From NCBI RefSeq assembly GCF_039831995.1, contig NZ_JBDOIO010000005.1, positions 744,001 through 808,000 on the forward strand: 64,000 nucleotides of DNA, read 5' to 3'. The stretch's first letter is position 1; each line of letters starts with the position of its first letter. The notes below the pieces were generated by a model. That model worked only from the letters and a program-made list of their open reading frames with translations. It did not search any database and was not told where the DNA came from. Source of the stretch: Paenibacillus pabuli (lineage in GTDB: Bacteria; Bacillota; Bacilli; Paenibacillales; Paenibacillaceae). A program made the position numbers and the translations under genes. Below, one piece after another: positions 38,324-47,303 of this stretch.

Positions 38324-38350
38324 AAAAAAGCCCTGCAAAATGCAAGACTT
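38324..38350 (-). terminator. Terminator of the VanY/CwlK-like gene
   Basis: Leftward AAGTCTTGCA / TGCAGGGCTT (three G-U) with a 3-nt loop, then TTTT. Confidence 0.75.
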
Positions 38351-38391
38351 ATCCAATATTTATACATTAAATTGTATTTTAATTAGATCGG

Positions 38392-38982
38392 TTATGGTGA
38401 ATCCGGTGGGCGTTTGCCACGCTTCAAATCATTGATACTTAAGCCAAAATCCATCTGTAGGTGAGGATAATCCGGAAAGTTAGCCCAGTCGCCGCCCCAC
38501 GTAAATCCTAACTCCTTGGCCATATCGACAACTTCCATCCAGTCTGCTTGACCATTGTGGTTATCATCACGTTCCATATCCCATACTACATCACCATCCG
38601 GCGTCCGAAGAGCAAAATCAATGGCTAGTCCATAATTATGATAAGACTCCCCTCCCTTGGCATTGGTCACTATATTCCCAGCGGTGGAGCGTCCTTGATT
38701 AAACAGCTCATCCTGCTCTTCTATACTACGATAACCGTGAGTAATAACAATATCTATACCACGTCTGGCTGCTTTGCGTACCAATAACTGCTCACTCTCC
38801 GCCACAACGGGATGGAGACCTGTGATGGGTGCAACCTCTTGTATATGATCTGGCCAGATTTCATAAGTATCCTCTTTTTGTTGCAGCCACACATATAATA
38901 CTGATATCAGCAGCGTAGCTATTAGCCAAAAACGCAAGCTTCTCTTTTGCTTCTGCTGCTCTTTTTTCTTGATTGTCTTCAT
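38392..38982 (-). CDS. M15 peptidase, VanY/CwlK type
   Basis: 196 aa. Basic N-terminus, one membrane helix (about 19-35), then an M15 zinc peptidase domain with HGYRS, SYHNYGLAIDFA (zinc His and Asp) and the final zinc His in YPHLQM. Such enzymes are D,D-carboxypeptidases or L-Ala-D-Glu endopeptidases acting on peptidoglycan; the YHNYGLAID form fits the CwlK-like group. ATG 38982 follows CAGGAG by 5 nt. Followed by a terminator, so monocistronic. Confidence 0.9.
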   Translation of the reverse strand: MKTIKKKEQQKQKRSLRFWLIATLLISVLYVWLQQKEDTYEIWPDHIQEVAPITGLHPVVAESEQLLVRKAARRGIDIVITHGYRSIEEQDELFNQGRSTAGNIVTNAKGGESYHNYGLAIDFALRTPDGDVVWDMERDDNHNGQADWMEVVDMAKELGFTWGGDWANFPDYPHLQMDFGLSINDLKRGKRPPDSP

Positions 38983-39130
38983 ATGCACTCCTGATGTTTG
39001 ATCTGTCATAACTGGAATATTGGGTCAGCTCATCATTTGTTTAAATTTATAATCTATTCTATTATAAATCATTTGCATTCCAATTACTTCTCTCCATCAA
39101 TTCGATCAGGTCCTCTTTCTTTTGAAAACA

Positions 39131-39161
39131 TAAAAAAGCAGCCGGCTATAAGCCGGCTGCT
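39131..39161 (-). terminator. Terminator of the rpsF-ssb-rpsR operon
   Basis: Leftward AGCAGCCGGC / GCCGGCTGCT with a 5-nt loop and TTTTT. Confidence 0.9.
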
Positions 39162-39182
39162 TCGTATGCAAGCTGAGTAAGA

Positions 39183-39455
39183 CTACTCAGTTGTGTATGG
39201 CAGCAATGCGATTTGACGGGAGCGTTTGATCGCGATCGTCAGCATGCGTTGATATTTAGCGCTAGTACCTGTTACACGGCGTGGCAAAATTTTTCCACGT
39301 TCGCTGATAAATTTACGAAGCAAGTCCGTATCTTTATAATCGATGTGAGTAATTTTGTTAGCTGTGAAGAAGCACACTTTACGACGTTTGTTACGGCCGC
39401 CACGGCGAGCCGGTCTTTTATCGTTGTCTCCGCCTTCTCTTTGCTTGAAGCTCAT
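39183..39455 (-). CDS. rpsR: 30S ribosomal protein S18
   Basis: 90 aa with the conserved core [19 protein letters not shown] and [19 protein letters not shown]. Binds S6 and 16S rRNA in the platform. Last gene of rpsF-ssb-rpsR. The Arg/Gly-rich N-terminus is normal. Confidence 0.98.
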   Translation of the reverse strand: MSFKQREGGDNDKRPARRGGRNKRRKVCFFTANKITHIDYKDTDLLRKFISERGKILPRRVTGTSAKYQRMLTIAIKRSRQIALLPYTTE

Positions 39456-39510
39456 GCTTTTCAGTCCTTTCCTATCGTTAAGCCAATCACTCTAAGAGTG
39501 TCGGTTCACG

Positions 39511-39996
39511 TTAAAATGGCAAATCATCATCCGATATATCAATCGGTTTTCCGTCATCGGAAAAAGGATCCTGATTGTTGCTACGCGAATTATTGTTATT
39601 GTTCGCGCGTCCGCCGCCTCCATAAGAAGGCTCTTCACGCATCGGTTGCCCACCGCCGCCACCGTTATTATCACGGTTAGCTGACTCCAAGAAACGGACA
39701 TTATCGGCAATGACTTCGGTCACGTATACACGTTTTCCTTCGTTATTCTCGTAGTTCCGTACTTGAATGCGTCCTTCGACTGCAGCTAGGCGTCCTTTGC
39801 GCAAATAGTTTGCACAAGTCTCAGCAAGCTGTCTCCAGGTAACGACCGGAATGAAATCCGCTTCCCGCTCTCCCCCTTGGCTTGTAAACGGTCTGTCCAC
39901 CGCCAAAGTAAATTGCGTAACTGCTACTCCTGCTGGAGTGTAACGCAACTCAGGATCCCGGGTTAACCGGCCGATCAGAATGACACGGTTCAACAA
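39511..39996 (-). CDS. ssb: Single-stranded DNA-binding protein SSB
   Basis: 161 aa. OB fold (1-105, starting [12 protein letters not shown]) followed by a Gly/Asn-rich linker and the acidic tip DDDLPF that recruits replication and repair partners. Middle gene of the operon. Confidence 0.98.
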   Translation of the reverse strand: MLNRVILIGRLTRDPELRYTPAGVAVTQFTLAVDRPFTSQGGEREADFIPVVTWRQLAETCANYLRKGRLAAVEGRIQVRNYENNEGKRVYVTEVIADNVRFLESANRDNNGGGGGQPMREEPSYGGGGRANNNNNSRSNNQDPFSDDGKPIDISDDDLPF

Positions 39997-40044
39997 TGTA
40001 ATCCCCTCCTTCAGAGCGTATTGGTGCGTTAATCACGAGTTGTC

Positions 40045-40338
40045 TTAGGCAGACTTAACATCGTTCGTAATGAGATAACGAATTACTTCGTCAGAAATCT
40101 TCATGAGACGCTCAAGCTCAGTAACTACTGCTGGTTCAGCAGTGAAGTGTACCAGAACGTAAACACCATCACGGAATTTCTTGATCTCATACGCAAGACG
40201 GCGTTTACCCATAACGTCGTGAGCTGTAACTTCACCACCGCCGTTGGAGATGATGCCTTGGAATTTATCGACTGTAGCTTGAACAACTTCTTGCTCAACG
40301 TCAGGACGAATAATGTACATCACTTCATATTTGCGCAT
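40045..40338 (-). CDS. rpsF: 30S ribosomal protein S6
   Basis: 97 aa, starting MRKYEVMYIIRPDVE, normal length. ATG at 40338 follows AAGGAGGTGAAAATT; the 20 upstream in-frame codons are not used. The promoter is TTGCAT-17 bp-TATATT. The roughly 70-nt leader holds CTCAA/TTGAG and a second small hairpin, consistent with S6:S18 feedback control, though the exact motif cannot be confirmed by eye. Confidence 0.97.
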   Translation of the reverse strand: MRKYEVMYIIRPDVEQEVVQATVDKFQGIISNGGGEVTAHDVMGKRRLAYEIKKFRDGVYVLVHFTAEPAVVTELERLMKISDEVIRYLITNDVKSA

Positions 40339-40414
40339 AATTTTCACCTCCTTATGGACTCTGGCCCTCAATCCAGGTTGAGAGCAAGGAACGAGCACAA
40401 ACTCGAACTATATT

Positions 40415-40443
40415 AATATAACAAAAATAAGACAGCAATGCAA
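40415..40443 (-). promoter_or_regulatory. Sigma-A promoter of rpsF-ssb-rpsR
   Basis: TTGCAT and TATATT separated by 17 bp, about 75 bp before the rpsF start. Confidence 0.75.
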
Positions 40444-40538
40444 GCAAACGTTCCCTGTTTGTATTGGCACATGTTCATTCGAGTTCTGGAGCACACTATG
40501 GATGCAGTAATAAGAAAAATATCTAAGGAGGTCTTAGC

Positions 40539-40733
40539 ATGGGTGAACAAACCGAGTTTGAAAAAGGTGACAAAGCACCGAATGATGGAGAGTACACCGA
40601 AGTCGGAGAAAAAAGCTTCCATACCGAAATTCAAAACCCTAAACGGATAACCCTTAAAAAGGGGGAATCCTTCCCTGAAACGAGCAACCAAAACCGGAAG
40701 TGGAAAAGATTAACGAAAGCGCGTGTTCATTAA
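40539..40733 (+). CDS. YjzC-like small protein
   Basis: 64 aa with the YjzC-family pattern: FxxGDKAPNDGEYTEVGE, then NPKRITLKKGESFPETSNQNRKWKR. Function unknown; no metal or catalytic residues seen. ATG follows AAGGAGGTCTTAGC. It is divergent from the rpsF operon. Confidence 0.82.
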   Translation: MGEQTEFEKGDKAPNDGEYTEVGEKSFHTEIQNPKRITLKKGESFPETSNQNRKWKRLTKARVH

Positions 40734-40739
40734 AGATAA

Positions 40740-41016
40740 ATATTATTTAATATCACATGTATATAAAACGTAATAATGCACATAATACAATCAGGCGGTA
40801 CACGAGAGAGGTGTGGTTCCGTTGGACAACGCAGCCGATCGTGTAATGTTGGAGATTCATCACGTAATCTAAGAAGCAAGTGGTAGTGTGTAAGGCCCTT
40901 CGTCTGAGCACGAGTATTGCATCTGCAGTACGCCAGGTTTCTGATCTTACGACCGATTGTTTCTAACTAACCGATGTATCGCCTACAGGGAGCCCTTCGG
41001 GGCTCTTTTGTTTTGG
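40740..41016 (+). ncRNA. Candidate structured RNA or tiny-peptide transcript
   Basis: After the YjzC-like gene, about 250 bp end in a strong terminator at 40990-41016 (GAGCCC-TTCG-GGGCTC-TTTTG). It contains CGTTG-GA-CAACG and GATT...AATC hairpins and GAGAGGTG followed 8 nt later by a TTG opening a 16-codon frame (MDNAADRVMLEIHHVI). It could be a small RNA, a leader peptide, or just the 3' UTR of the YjzC-like gene. Confidence 0.35.
40990..41016 (+). terminator. Rho-independent terminator, rightward
   Basis: GAGCCC-TTCG-GGGCTC stem-loop followed by TTTTGTTTT. Confidence 0.85.
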
Positions 41017-41053
41017 GTCATCAAACTTTTTCATTGTTTTACTCTGGGAAAAA

Positions 41054-41079
41054 TAAAAAAACCTCCCATTCAGGAAGGT
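41054..41079 (-). terminator. Terminator downstream of tRNA-Ser
   Basis: Leftward ACCTTCC / GGGAGGT (one G-U) and TTTTTT. Confidence 0.8.
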
Positions 41080-41130
41080 CTATCGCTTTATAATACTTAA
41101 CGTATCTGAGTTAAATGAAATGCTGTAAGT

Positions 41131-41222
41131 GGCGGAAAGGGTGGGATTCGAACCCACGCACGCTGTGACACGCCTAGCTGATTTCGAGTCAGCCCCCTTG
41201 GGCCTCTTGGGTACCTTTCCGC
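41131..41222 (-). tRNA. tRNA-Ser(CGA)
   Basis: Minus-strand cloverleaf of about 92 nt: acceptor GCGGAAA / TTTCCGC, anticodon stem GCTGA / TCAGC with loop CTCGAAA (anticodon CGA, reading UCG), a long variable arm of a class II tRNA, and T arm GTGGG-TTCGAAT-CCCAC. The 3' CCA is not encoded. A terminator follows. Confidence 0.95.
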
Positions 41223-41322
41223 AGCAATACTGATTATAGCATGATCATTTACAGAACGCAACACCTTCGCTGCGCTTGCATGAAAACGTTATTATGGCAT
41301 ACATCTTACTGCAGATTTTCAT

Positions 41323-41550
41323 TTAAGACTCTGCTGCATCCTCAGCCGAACGAAGTACCTTTTTCATGTTTTTTTCAAACTTTGCTCTTGGAATAAGTAC
41401 ACTGTGCTTACAGCCTACACATTTGATTCGAATATCCATCCCCATGCGAATAATCTCCATTTCATTGCTTCCACAGGGATGCTGCTTCTTCATCTGTACA
41501 ATGTCTCCAAGCTGGAAACTTTTACGCTCCACCAGTACCATTCCCTTCAT
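41323..41550 (-). CDS. yyzM: DUF951 small zinc-finger-like protein (YyzM)
   Basis: 75 aa, with MKKQHPCGSNEMEIIRMGMDIRIKCVGCKHSVLIPR, the DUF951 signature (Cys in HPCG and CVGC). Starts overlap mscS: ATG at 41550 has AGGAG 4 nt upstream; another at 41541 is possible. It probably binds zinc; function unknown. Translationally coupled to mscS. Confidence 0.85.
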   Translation of the reverse strand: MKGMVLVERKSFQLGDIVQMKKQHPCGSNEMEIIRMGMDIRIKCVGCKHSVLIPRAKFEKNMKKVLRSAEDAAES

Positions 41551-42481
41551 CCTTCTCCTGCCCCGCTGCCTGTTCCAATGCTGCAAGCTTGCCCATCTCA
41601 TGATACTCGAGTATTTTCTTCACATCATTCTGGATTTGACGCTCTACAGAGGCTCTGGAGTTTGGCATACATTCAGAGACAATCCGAACGACATATTCTG
41701 ATGTGGACATCGATTGAATACCAAGCACATCCGGAACCTTCACAATGTTGAGATCACGTTCTTCAATTCCAGCCAATGCCTGCTTAACCAAACGAACCGA
41801 CTCATCCAATGTTTGGTCTCCCTTCATCGGGATATCTACAACTGCAAGTGAATTGGACATGGAGAAGTTCGTCACACTGGCAATCGTACCGTTCGGAATA
41901 ATATGAACTTCACCTTGCCAGCTAACCAGTTTGGTTGTTCTCAGTCCGATGACTTCAACCGTTCCTTTATAGGTACCTGTCTGAATAACATCCCCTACAG
42001 CGAACTGGTCCTCCAATATAATGAAGAAACCCGTAATAACATCCTTCACTAATCCCTGTGCACCAAAACCGATGGCAAGTCCAAGCACACCTGCACTGGC
42101 CAGTAGGGGTCCGACTTGTATGTTGATCTCTGATAACAGTAACAGAATCATTATGAAATTACACGTTATGGAAGTCGCATTTTTCAGCAATTCACCTACT
42201 GTGACAAACCTGCGTGGGTTTACACGAACTTTGCCTTCCTGCTTCCGTTCCAGGCTGCGATCAATAATGCGGTACACAATCTTGATCACAATACGGGTGA
42301 TAATAAAAATAATAACAATGCGAATCGAGCTGAACAGAATGTTTAGCCACATATCGGCATCCGTAACGGAATTCCACAACTTGTCAGTCCAGGTGATTGC
42401 ACTTTTCACAGTGCCTTCTATGGTTTTAGGATCATCCCCAGAATTAGCAGGAGCTGCAGCGAAAAAGTTAAATGGCAACAT
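41522..42481 (-). CDS. Small-conductance mechanosensitive channel MscS
   Basis: 319 aa. Helices at about 43-62 and 90-115, then the pore helix TM3 (GPLLASAGVLGLAIGFGAQGLVKDVITG, about 125-150) with the Gly/Ala pattern of MscS, and the beta and C-terminal domains. It opens under membrane tension to release solutes. Start ATG at 42481 (a TTG lies just before) follows AGGAGG. In the middle of a three-gene unit DUF3343-mscS-yyzM. Confidence 0.93.
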   Translation of the reverse strand: MLPFNFFAAAPANSGDDPKTIEGTVKSAITWTDKLWNSVTDADMWLNILFSSIRIVIIFIITRIVIKIVYRIIDRSLERKQEGKVRVNPRRFVTVGELLKNATSITCNFIMILLLLSEINIQVGPLLASAGVLGLAIGFGAQGLVKDVITGFFIILEDQFAVGDVIQTGTYKGTVEVIGLRTTKLVSWQGEVHIIPNGTIASVTNFSMSNSLAVVDIPMKGDQTLDESVRLVKQALAGIEERDLNIVKVPDVLGIQSMSTSEYVVRIVSECMPNSRASVERQIQNDVKKILEYHEMGKLAALEQAAGQEKDEGNGTGGA

Positions 42482-42496
42482 CAATCCCGACCTCCT

Positions 42497-42760
42497 CTAC
42501 ATGGGTATGTTATCATAGCTGTCTTCGGTTTTGAAATAGAGGCCCCGGATCTCCACAAACTCGTTCCGAATAATCTGCTGCACTCTTGCCAGATCTTCTT
42601 TTGGGAACTGTATACAGAGGGCACAGCCTGCCGTAATCTCTTTCGGGGTAGGAAACAAATCAATTTCAATCTCAGCAAACTCAAGCAGCATTTCCGCCCG
42701 CAAAGCCTGCTGGGTAGAATCAAAGGCAATCAGCATCCAGTCATCCATCCACTCGTCCAT
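42497..42760 (-). CDS. DUF3343 protein
   Basis: 87 aa, with MLIAFDSTQQALRAEMLL and GCALCIQFPKED of the DUF3343 family, thought to carry sulfur or selenium species and often near aminotransferase class V enzymes; one of those is 1.4 kb away here. ATG at 42760 follows AAAGGAGCCGGTT. It sits 15 bp before mscS. The Cys residues in GCALC could be functional. Role inferred. Confidence 0.78.
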   Translation of the reverse strand: MDEWMDDWMLIAFDSTQQALRAEMLLEFAEIEIDLFPTPKEITAGCALCIQFPKEDLARVQQIIRNEFVEIRGLYFKTEDSYDNIPM

Positions 42761-42909
42761 AACCGGCTCCTTTCCAACTTTCAGGCATCTTCTATGGTCT
42801 GTTCCCATTGGTGTAATCCTTTAGGAAAAAGCTTGTCCTTACGAAGTATAAAACCTTCTATCTTTCCATATACTGTTACTACCATTCTCAAGGGGAAAGG
42901 ATAGATCCT

Positions 42910-43515
42910 ATGAATCCCAATTCGCGTTCTTATTCGTCCCAAGATATGACCAGTTTAAAAATACCACACACCGATCCAGGTATACACTCCGCCATTATAC
43001 ATCGTTTAATGTTTCATCTCTATAAGGCTCATTCTCTGCAAAATGTCGTCATTGTCTGTATCGGCACAGATCGCTCCACAGGAGACTGTCTTGGACCTCT
43101 GGTAGGCTCTTCACTTGCCAAGTGGGACAGCCCCCTATTTCATCTCTACGGCACATTGGACGAACCTGTGCATGCGATGAACCTTCAAGAAACGCTGAAC
43201 ACCATTCAAAATACACACCATAACCCCTATGTGATCGGAATAGACGCCTGCCTTGGGCAGTCCTCCAGTGTAGGATGTATTCAGGTCGTCAATGGACCGC
43301 TCAAACCTGGTGCGGGTGTAAATAAAGAATTACCGCCGGTCGGCGATATCCATCTTACAGGTATCGTTAACGTCGGCGGCTTTATGGAATACTTTGTTCT
43401 GCAAAACACACGGCTTAGTCTTGTCATGCGCATGTCTGAAATTATTGCGAGCAGTCTTTACTCAGCCATTCGCGAATGGCATACACGCTCTACTCTCCTT
43501 GCTGTGCCAGAGTAA
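42910..43515 (+). CDS. yyaC: Spore-linked protease-like protein YyaC
   Basis: 201 aa, matching the YyaC family related to the germination protease GPR: VVIVCIGTDRSTGDCLGPLVG and IGIDACLG carry the conserved Asp residues. Expressed in sporulation in Bacillus. Ribosome site AAGGGGAAAGG. Its 3' end overlaps yyaB tail-to-tail by 26 bp. Confidence 0.9.
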   Translation: MNPNSRSYSSQDMTSLKIPHTDPGIHSAIIHRLMFHLYKAHSLQNVVIVCIGTDRSTGDCLGPLVGSSLAKWDSPLFHLYGTLDEPVHAMNLQETLNTIQNTHHNPYVIGIDACLGQSSSVGCIQVVNGPLKPGAGVNKELPPVGDIHLTGIVNVGGFMEYFVLQNTRLSLVMRMSEIIASSLYSAIREWHTRSTLLAVPE

Positions 43516-43990
43516 TGGCTTCCTTCTCTTCAGGGGATAGTGTATAAGATGACTCTCCCCCTTTAAGAGGCTTGGCATATACATAAGAACCATCACGATT
43601 ATAGATCCCTGTGAGGATCATTCCATCGTCATTATCGTTAATCATGGCCATGGAGAAACTCAGATCACTGCCTCTTTCTCCATAGGCGTTATAACGTTTC
43701 ACGCCAACCTTACCCTGAATACGGGTCAGTTTTTGCATGACTGCCTGGATCTGACCAGTCTGCAATTTATACTCGTCCTCAATGCTGTCCATCTGAATTT
43801 TCAGATTGATCAACAACGATTCCAGATCCTCTACTCCGCTGCCAGCCATCATTGCTTCGTATTTTCGTTTGAACTTGCGTAACTTCGCGCCCTGGGCAAT
43901 ACTTACAATCAGTAAGATCACCAATAATAATGCCATTCCGCCAATAATCCATAGCAGCTGTTCCAGAATCAGCTCGTTTAATTCAGCCAT
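43490..43990 (-). CDS. yyaB: DUF4446 membrane protein (YyaB-like)
   Basis: 166 aa. One N-terminal membrane helix (about 9-30), a coiled coil (about 36-90), then the DUF4446 domain (GVKRYNAYGERGSDLSFSMAMINDNDDGMILTG). The start is probably the ATG at 43990, with AGAGGGG about 12 nt upstream. Function unknown. It is convergent with yyaC. Confidence 0.85.
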   Translation of the reverse strand: MAELNELILEQLLWIIGGMALLLVILLIVSIAQGAKLRKFKRKYEAMMAGSGVEDLESLLINLKIQMDSIEDEYKLQTGQIQAVMQKLTRIQGKVGVKRYNAYGERGSDLSFSMAMINDNDDGMILTGIYNRDGSYVYAKPLKGGESSYTLSPEEKEAITLAQQGE

Positions 43991-44171
43991 GTAGTGCAAC
44001 TACCCCTCTGTTTGTTTGTTCATATACCTGTCCGTTCATTTGCCAACGAACCATCATACATTCGTTAGATCTTCCCCTTATAAATAAACCCTTTATCTCT
44101 AATAACTAATCAGCTGTTTTCCAATTCCAATAGATATATTTCTCTAATCCGATGTCCTTAGATACCGATCG

Positions 44172-45332
44172 TCATAAGTTACCGCGTACGGTCAATTCGT
44201 TTACTGCATGAATTAGAGCATCTATCTCTTGGCTGGTTGTTGTATACCCTACACTGGCTCGGACTGCTCCGCTCAATGTCGTTCCGGCAGATTCATGAGC
44301 AAGAGGTGTACAGTGAAAACCGGAACGCACAGCAATGCCATATCGGCGATCCAGTTGAAAAGCTAGCTGAGCAGAATCATGCCCCTCTACTGTAAAGGAT
44401 ACCAACCCGGTACGTGGTTGTTCAAGCTCCGGTCCTAACATCCGAATTCCCGGTACAGATGATAACCCTTGCATCATGTATTGCGTCAATTCCCACTCAT
44501 GCTTATAGATCGATTCCGGAGTCACCCCCATCACATGTCTCACGCCGGCTGCCAGCCCTGCCATACCTACTGTATTCGGAGTTCCTGCCTCATATCGGTC
44601 TGGACGAACAAGTGGCTGCTGAATGGCTTCAGACTGACTACCTGTCCCACCATGGAGAAGCGGTTCGAGATCAAGCTCAGGAGCTATGTAGAGTCCTCCC
44701 GTTCCCTGTGGACCAAGGAGACCTTTATGTCCTGGAAAAGCCAGCATATCGATACCCAGCTGCTGTACGTTCACCGGCATAATACCAGCACTCTGAGCGG
44801 CATCTACGAGAAATGTCGCCCCATGTTTACGGCAGATCAGCGATATTTCGCCAATAGGTAAAATGCTGCCAAGCAGGTTGGAACTGTGTGTACATACAAC
44901 CAATCTAGTGTTTGGACGAAACATGCGTTCCAGTTGAACCAAATCGATAACACCTGCAGCATTCACAGGTACATAATCGACTTCTACATGTCGAACTCTT
45001 CGCATGTACTCCAGAGGTCGCCTGACCGAGTTATGCTCTGCCATTGTAGCAATGACATGATCGCCTTCTCGCAAAATGCCTTGAATCGCAAGATTCAGCG
45101 CTTCTGTCGTGTTGGAACCAAGCGCAATATCGTTGGCATTACTTATACCAAAAAGACTGGATAGAACTTTCCTGGTGTCAAAAAGGACACGGCTTGCTTG
45201 AACAGCCATCCTATGACTGCCTCTTCCCGGGTTCGCTCCTGCTACATCAAGGGCATTCAACATGGCTTCACCAACAGCAGGTGGTTTAGGCCATGATGTC
45301 GCAGCATGATCCAGATAAATAACTTCCTTCAC
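44172..45332 (-). CDS. Cysteine desulfurase-like PLP enzyme (aminotransferase class V)
   Basis: 386 aa. PLP lysine in FPGHKGLLGPQG (about 217), catalytic-type Cys in RSGFHCTPLAHE (about 347), AEHNSVRRPLE active-site His region. Fits the group that frees sulfur or selenium from cysteine or selenocysteine, in line with the neighbouring DUF3343. Start GTG at 45332 (MKEVIYLDHAATSWPKP) rather than the upstream ATG. PLP residues intact. Confidence 0.88.
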   Translation of the reverse strand: MKEVIYLDHAATSWPKPPAVGEAMLNALDVAGANPGRGSHRMAVQASRVLFDTRKVLSSLFGISNANDIALGSNTTEALNLAIQGILREGDHVIATMAEHNSVRRPLEYMRRVRHVEVDYVPVNAAGVIDLVQLERMFRPNTRLVVCTHSSNLLGSILPIGEISLICRKHGATFLVDAAQSAGIMPVNVQQLGIDMLAFPGHKGLLGPQGTGGLYIAPELDLEPLLHGGTGSQSEAIQQPLVRPDRYEAGTPNTVGMAGLAAGVRHVMGVTPESIYKHEWELTQYMMQGLSSVPGIRMLGPELEQPRTGLVSFTVEGHDSAQLAFQLDRRYGIAVRSGFHCTPLAHESAGTTLSGAVRASVGYTTTSQEIDALIHAVNELTVRGNL

Positions 45333-45421
45333 CTCACAACCACCTCTGTCCTGTTTATTGAACATTCCGCCATAAATCCAATCATAAGCAAAGTGTTACA
45401 TAGGAAAGCAGTATCTTCCTA

Positions 45422-45471
45422 GAAAAAATAATGACATATCGTTTCTCCATCGTACAGAGGCGATATGTCAT
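45422..45471 (-). terminator. Terminator of parA-parB
   Basis: Leftward ATGACATATCG / CGATATGTCAT with a 19-nt loop and TATTTTTTC. Confidence 0.85.
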
Positions 45472-45517
45472 CAGATGAGAAAAGCCCCGCGTGTTGTAAG
45501 TTGATCAACAGGATTGT

Positions 45518-46363
45518 CTATTGAAGCAGTTCCAACAATCGCTCCAGATCCTGTTTGCTGTAGTAGTTGAGCTCGATTTTGCCTTTATCTTTGTTGTGCT
45601 TTATCTTCACTGTTGTTTTGAAACGTTCGCGCAAGGATTCCTCCACCGTATCAATGAAGGGGTCTTTTTTCTTGATTTTGGATTTGGCCTTGGCTTCACC
45701 CATCTTGGAACGATCCAGCTGCTGTACAGCTTCTTCCAGTTCACGTACACTCCATTGTTGGTCAATGGTTTGTTTGGCCAGCTGTTTCACCATGTCCTGG
45801 TCCTTCACACCGACTATGGCACGTGCATGCCCCATGGACAATGTTCCACGTGAAACATGATCTTTTACTTCTTCCGGCAGCGAAAGCAAACGCAAGAAGT
45901 TCGCGATGTGAGAACGTGATTTCCCCACTTTGACAGACAATTCTTCCTGTGTCAGCGAGAACTGGTCCATCAACCCTTGATAGGCTACAGCCACTTCCAT
46001 CGCATTGAGATTCTCCCGTTGTAAATTCTCAATCAGGGCAATTTCCATGACCTGCTGATCACTAAAATTACGAACGACTGCAGGCACTGTTGCATTCCCG
46101 CAATATTGAGATGCTCTAAAACGCCGTTCCCCGGCAATAATCTCATAACCTCTCAGTACAGTACGTACGATAATGGGCTGTATGACGCCATGCTGACGTA
46201 TAGATTCCGCCAGTTCATGAATAGCGTCCTCATCAAATACCTTCCGTGGCTGATAAGGGTTTGCCCGCAATTGAGCAATCGGAATTTCTACAACCTTGTC
46301 ATCGTCATTTATTGAAAGCGATGGAATGAGGGCATCGAGACCTTTTCCGAGCCGCTTACTCAT
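45518..46363 (-). CDS. parB: Chromosome-partitioning protein ParB (Spo0J)
   Basis: 281 aa. N-terminal CTPase motif GERRFRA region with IIAGERRFRASQ, helix-turn-helix (about 120-145, LTQEELSVKVGKSRSHIAN) and C-terminal dimer domain. It loads on parS as a CTP-switched clamp. Overlaps parA by 8 bp. Contains a parS-like site. Confidence 0.97.
   Translation of the reverse strand: MSKRLGKGLDALIPSLSINDDDKVVEIPIAQLRANPYQPRKVFDEDAIHELAESIRQHGVIQPIIVRTVLRGYEIIAGERRFRASQYCGNATVPAVVRNFSDQQVMEIALIENLQRENLNAMEVAVAYQGLMDQFSLTQEELSVKVGKSRSHIANFLRLLSLPEEVKDHVSRGTLSMGHARAIVGVKDQDMVKQLAKQTIDQQWSVRELEEAVQQLDRSKMGEAKAKSKIKKKDPFIDTVEESLRERFKTTVKIKHNKDKGKIELNYYSKQDLERLLELLQ
45842..45857. promoter_or_regulatory. 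parS site inside parB
   Basis: TGTTCCACGTGAAACA, a perfect match to TGTTNCACGTGAAACA, in the same relative place as the parS inside Bacillus spo0J. Confidence 0.9.
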
Positions 46364-47117
46364 ACGATATCACTTCCTTTGCGAGCTCTAAATACACTTC
46401 TGCTCCGCGTGAACGGGGATCATACGTAATAATGGACTGCCCATGCGAAGGGGCCTCACTAAGTCGCACATTACGCGGAATAATCGTTTGATATACCTTT
46501 TGTTGAAAATACTTCTTCACTTCTTCAATCACCTGGATCCCCAGGTTTGTACGGGCATCAAACATGGTGAGCAATACACCCTCTATTTGCAAAGAGGTAT
46601 TCAAATGTTTCTGCACCAAGCGGACTGTGTTAAGCAGTTGGCTCAGCCCTTCAAGTGCATAGTACTCACACTGGATCGGAATGATCACCGAGTCGGAAGC
46701 GGTTAACGAATTGATCGTTAACATGCCAAGGGATGGTGGGCAATCGATCAGTATGTAATCATAGTTTTTTTTCACCATGGCGAGTGATTTTTTCAGACGA
46801 ACTTCACGTGATATAGTGGATACCAACTCAATCTCGGCTCCGGCAAGTTGAATCGTTGCAGGTATGATATGAAGGCCTTCAATTTGGGTTTCCACAATGG
46901 CTTCCTGAGGATGTACTTCATTAATGATGACATCATATATACAATTGGCCACATCTGCTTTGTTGATTCCGACTCCACTAGTCGTATTCCCCTGAGGGTC
47001 AATATCAACAAGAAGTACCCTTTTCCCGAGTGAAGCCAGTCCTGCACCCAAGTTAACAGATGTCGTCGTCTTCCCCACACCGCCCTTTTGATTTGCTACG
47101 GCCATAATCTTAGACAA
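46356..47117 (-). CDS. parA: Chromosome-partitioning ATPase ParA (Soj)
   Basis: 253 aa. Deviant Walker A KGGVGKTTTSVNLG (about 10-23), Walker A' DIDPQGN, Walker B LIDCPPSLG. Acts with ParB in origin segregation and tunes DnaA. Precedes parB with an 8-bp overlap. Confidence 0.97.
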   Translation of the reverse strand: MSKIMAVANQKGGVGKTTTSVNLGAGLASLGKRVLLVDIDPQGNTTSGVGINKADVANCIYDVIINEVHPQEAIVETQIEGLHIIPATIQLAGAEIELVSTISREVRLKKSLAMVKKNYDYILIDCPPSLGMLTINSLTASDSVIIPIQCEYYALEGLSQLLNTVRLVQKHLNTSLQIEGVLLTMFDARTNLGIQVIEEVKKYFQQKVYQTIIPRNVRLSEAPSHGQSIITYDPRSRGAEVYLELAKEVISYE

Positions 47118-47269
47118 TTACTTCACCTCAAATAAAATAGGAGTCTTTTCTTGTAGGTTGTGAGATACAGTTAACTAAAAGCAGGTGGCTATCGTCCACA
47201 CAAACAACAACTACCGTTCCGTTCTTCAAACACGTTCTTCAATTCAAGCCTCAACCAGCTCTATAGACA

Positions 47270-47294
47270 GAAAAAGCGGCCCCATTGCCGCCTT
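47270..47294 (-). terminator. Terminator-like hairpin after noc
   Basis: Leftward GCGGC / GCCGC with a 6-nt loop and TTTTTC. Confidence 0.55.
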
Positions 47295-47303
47295 AAGCTT
47301 CAA

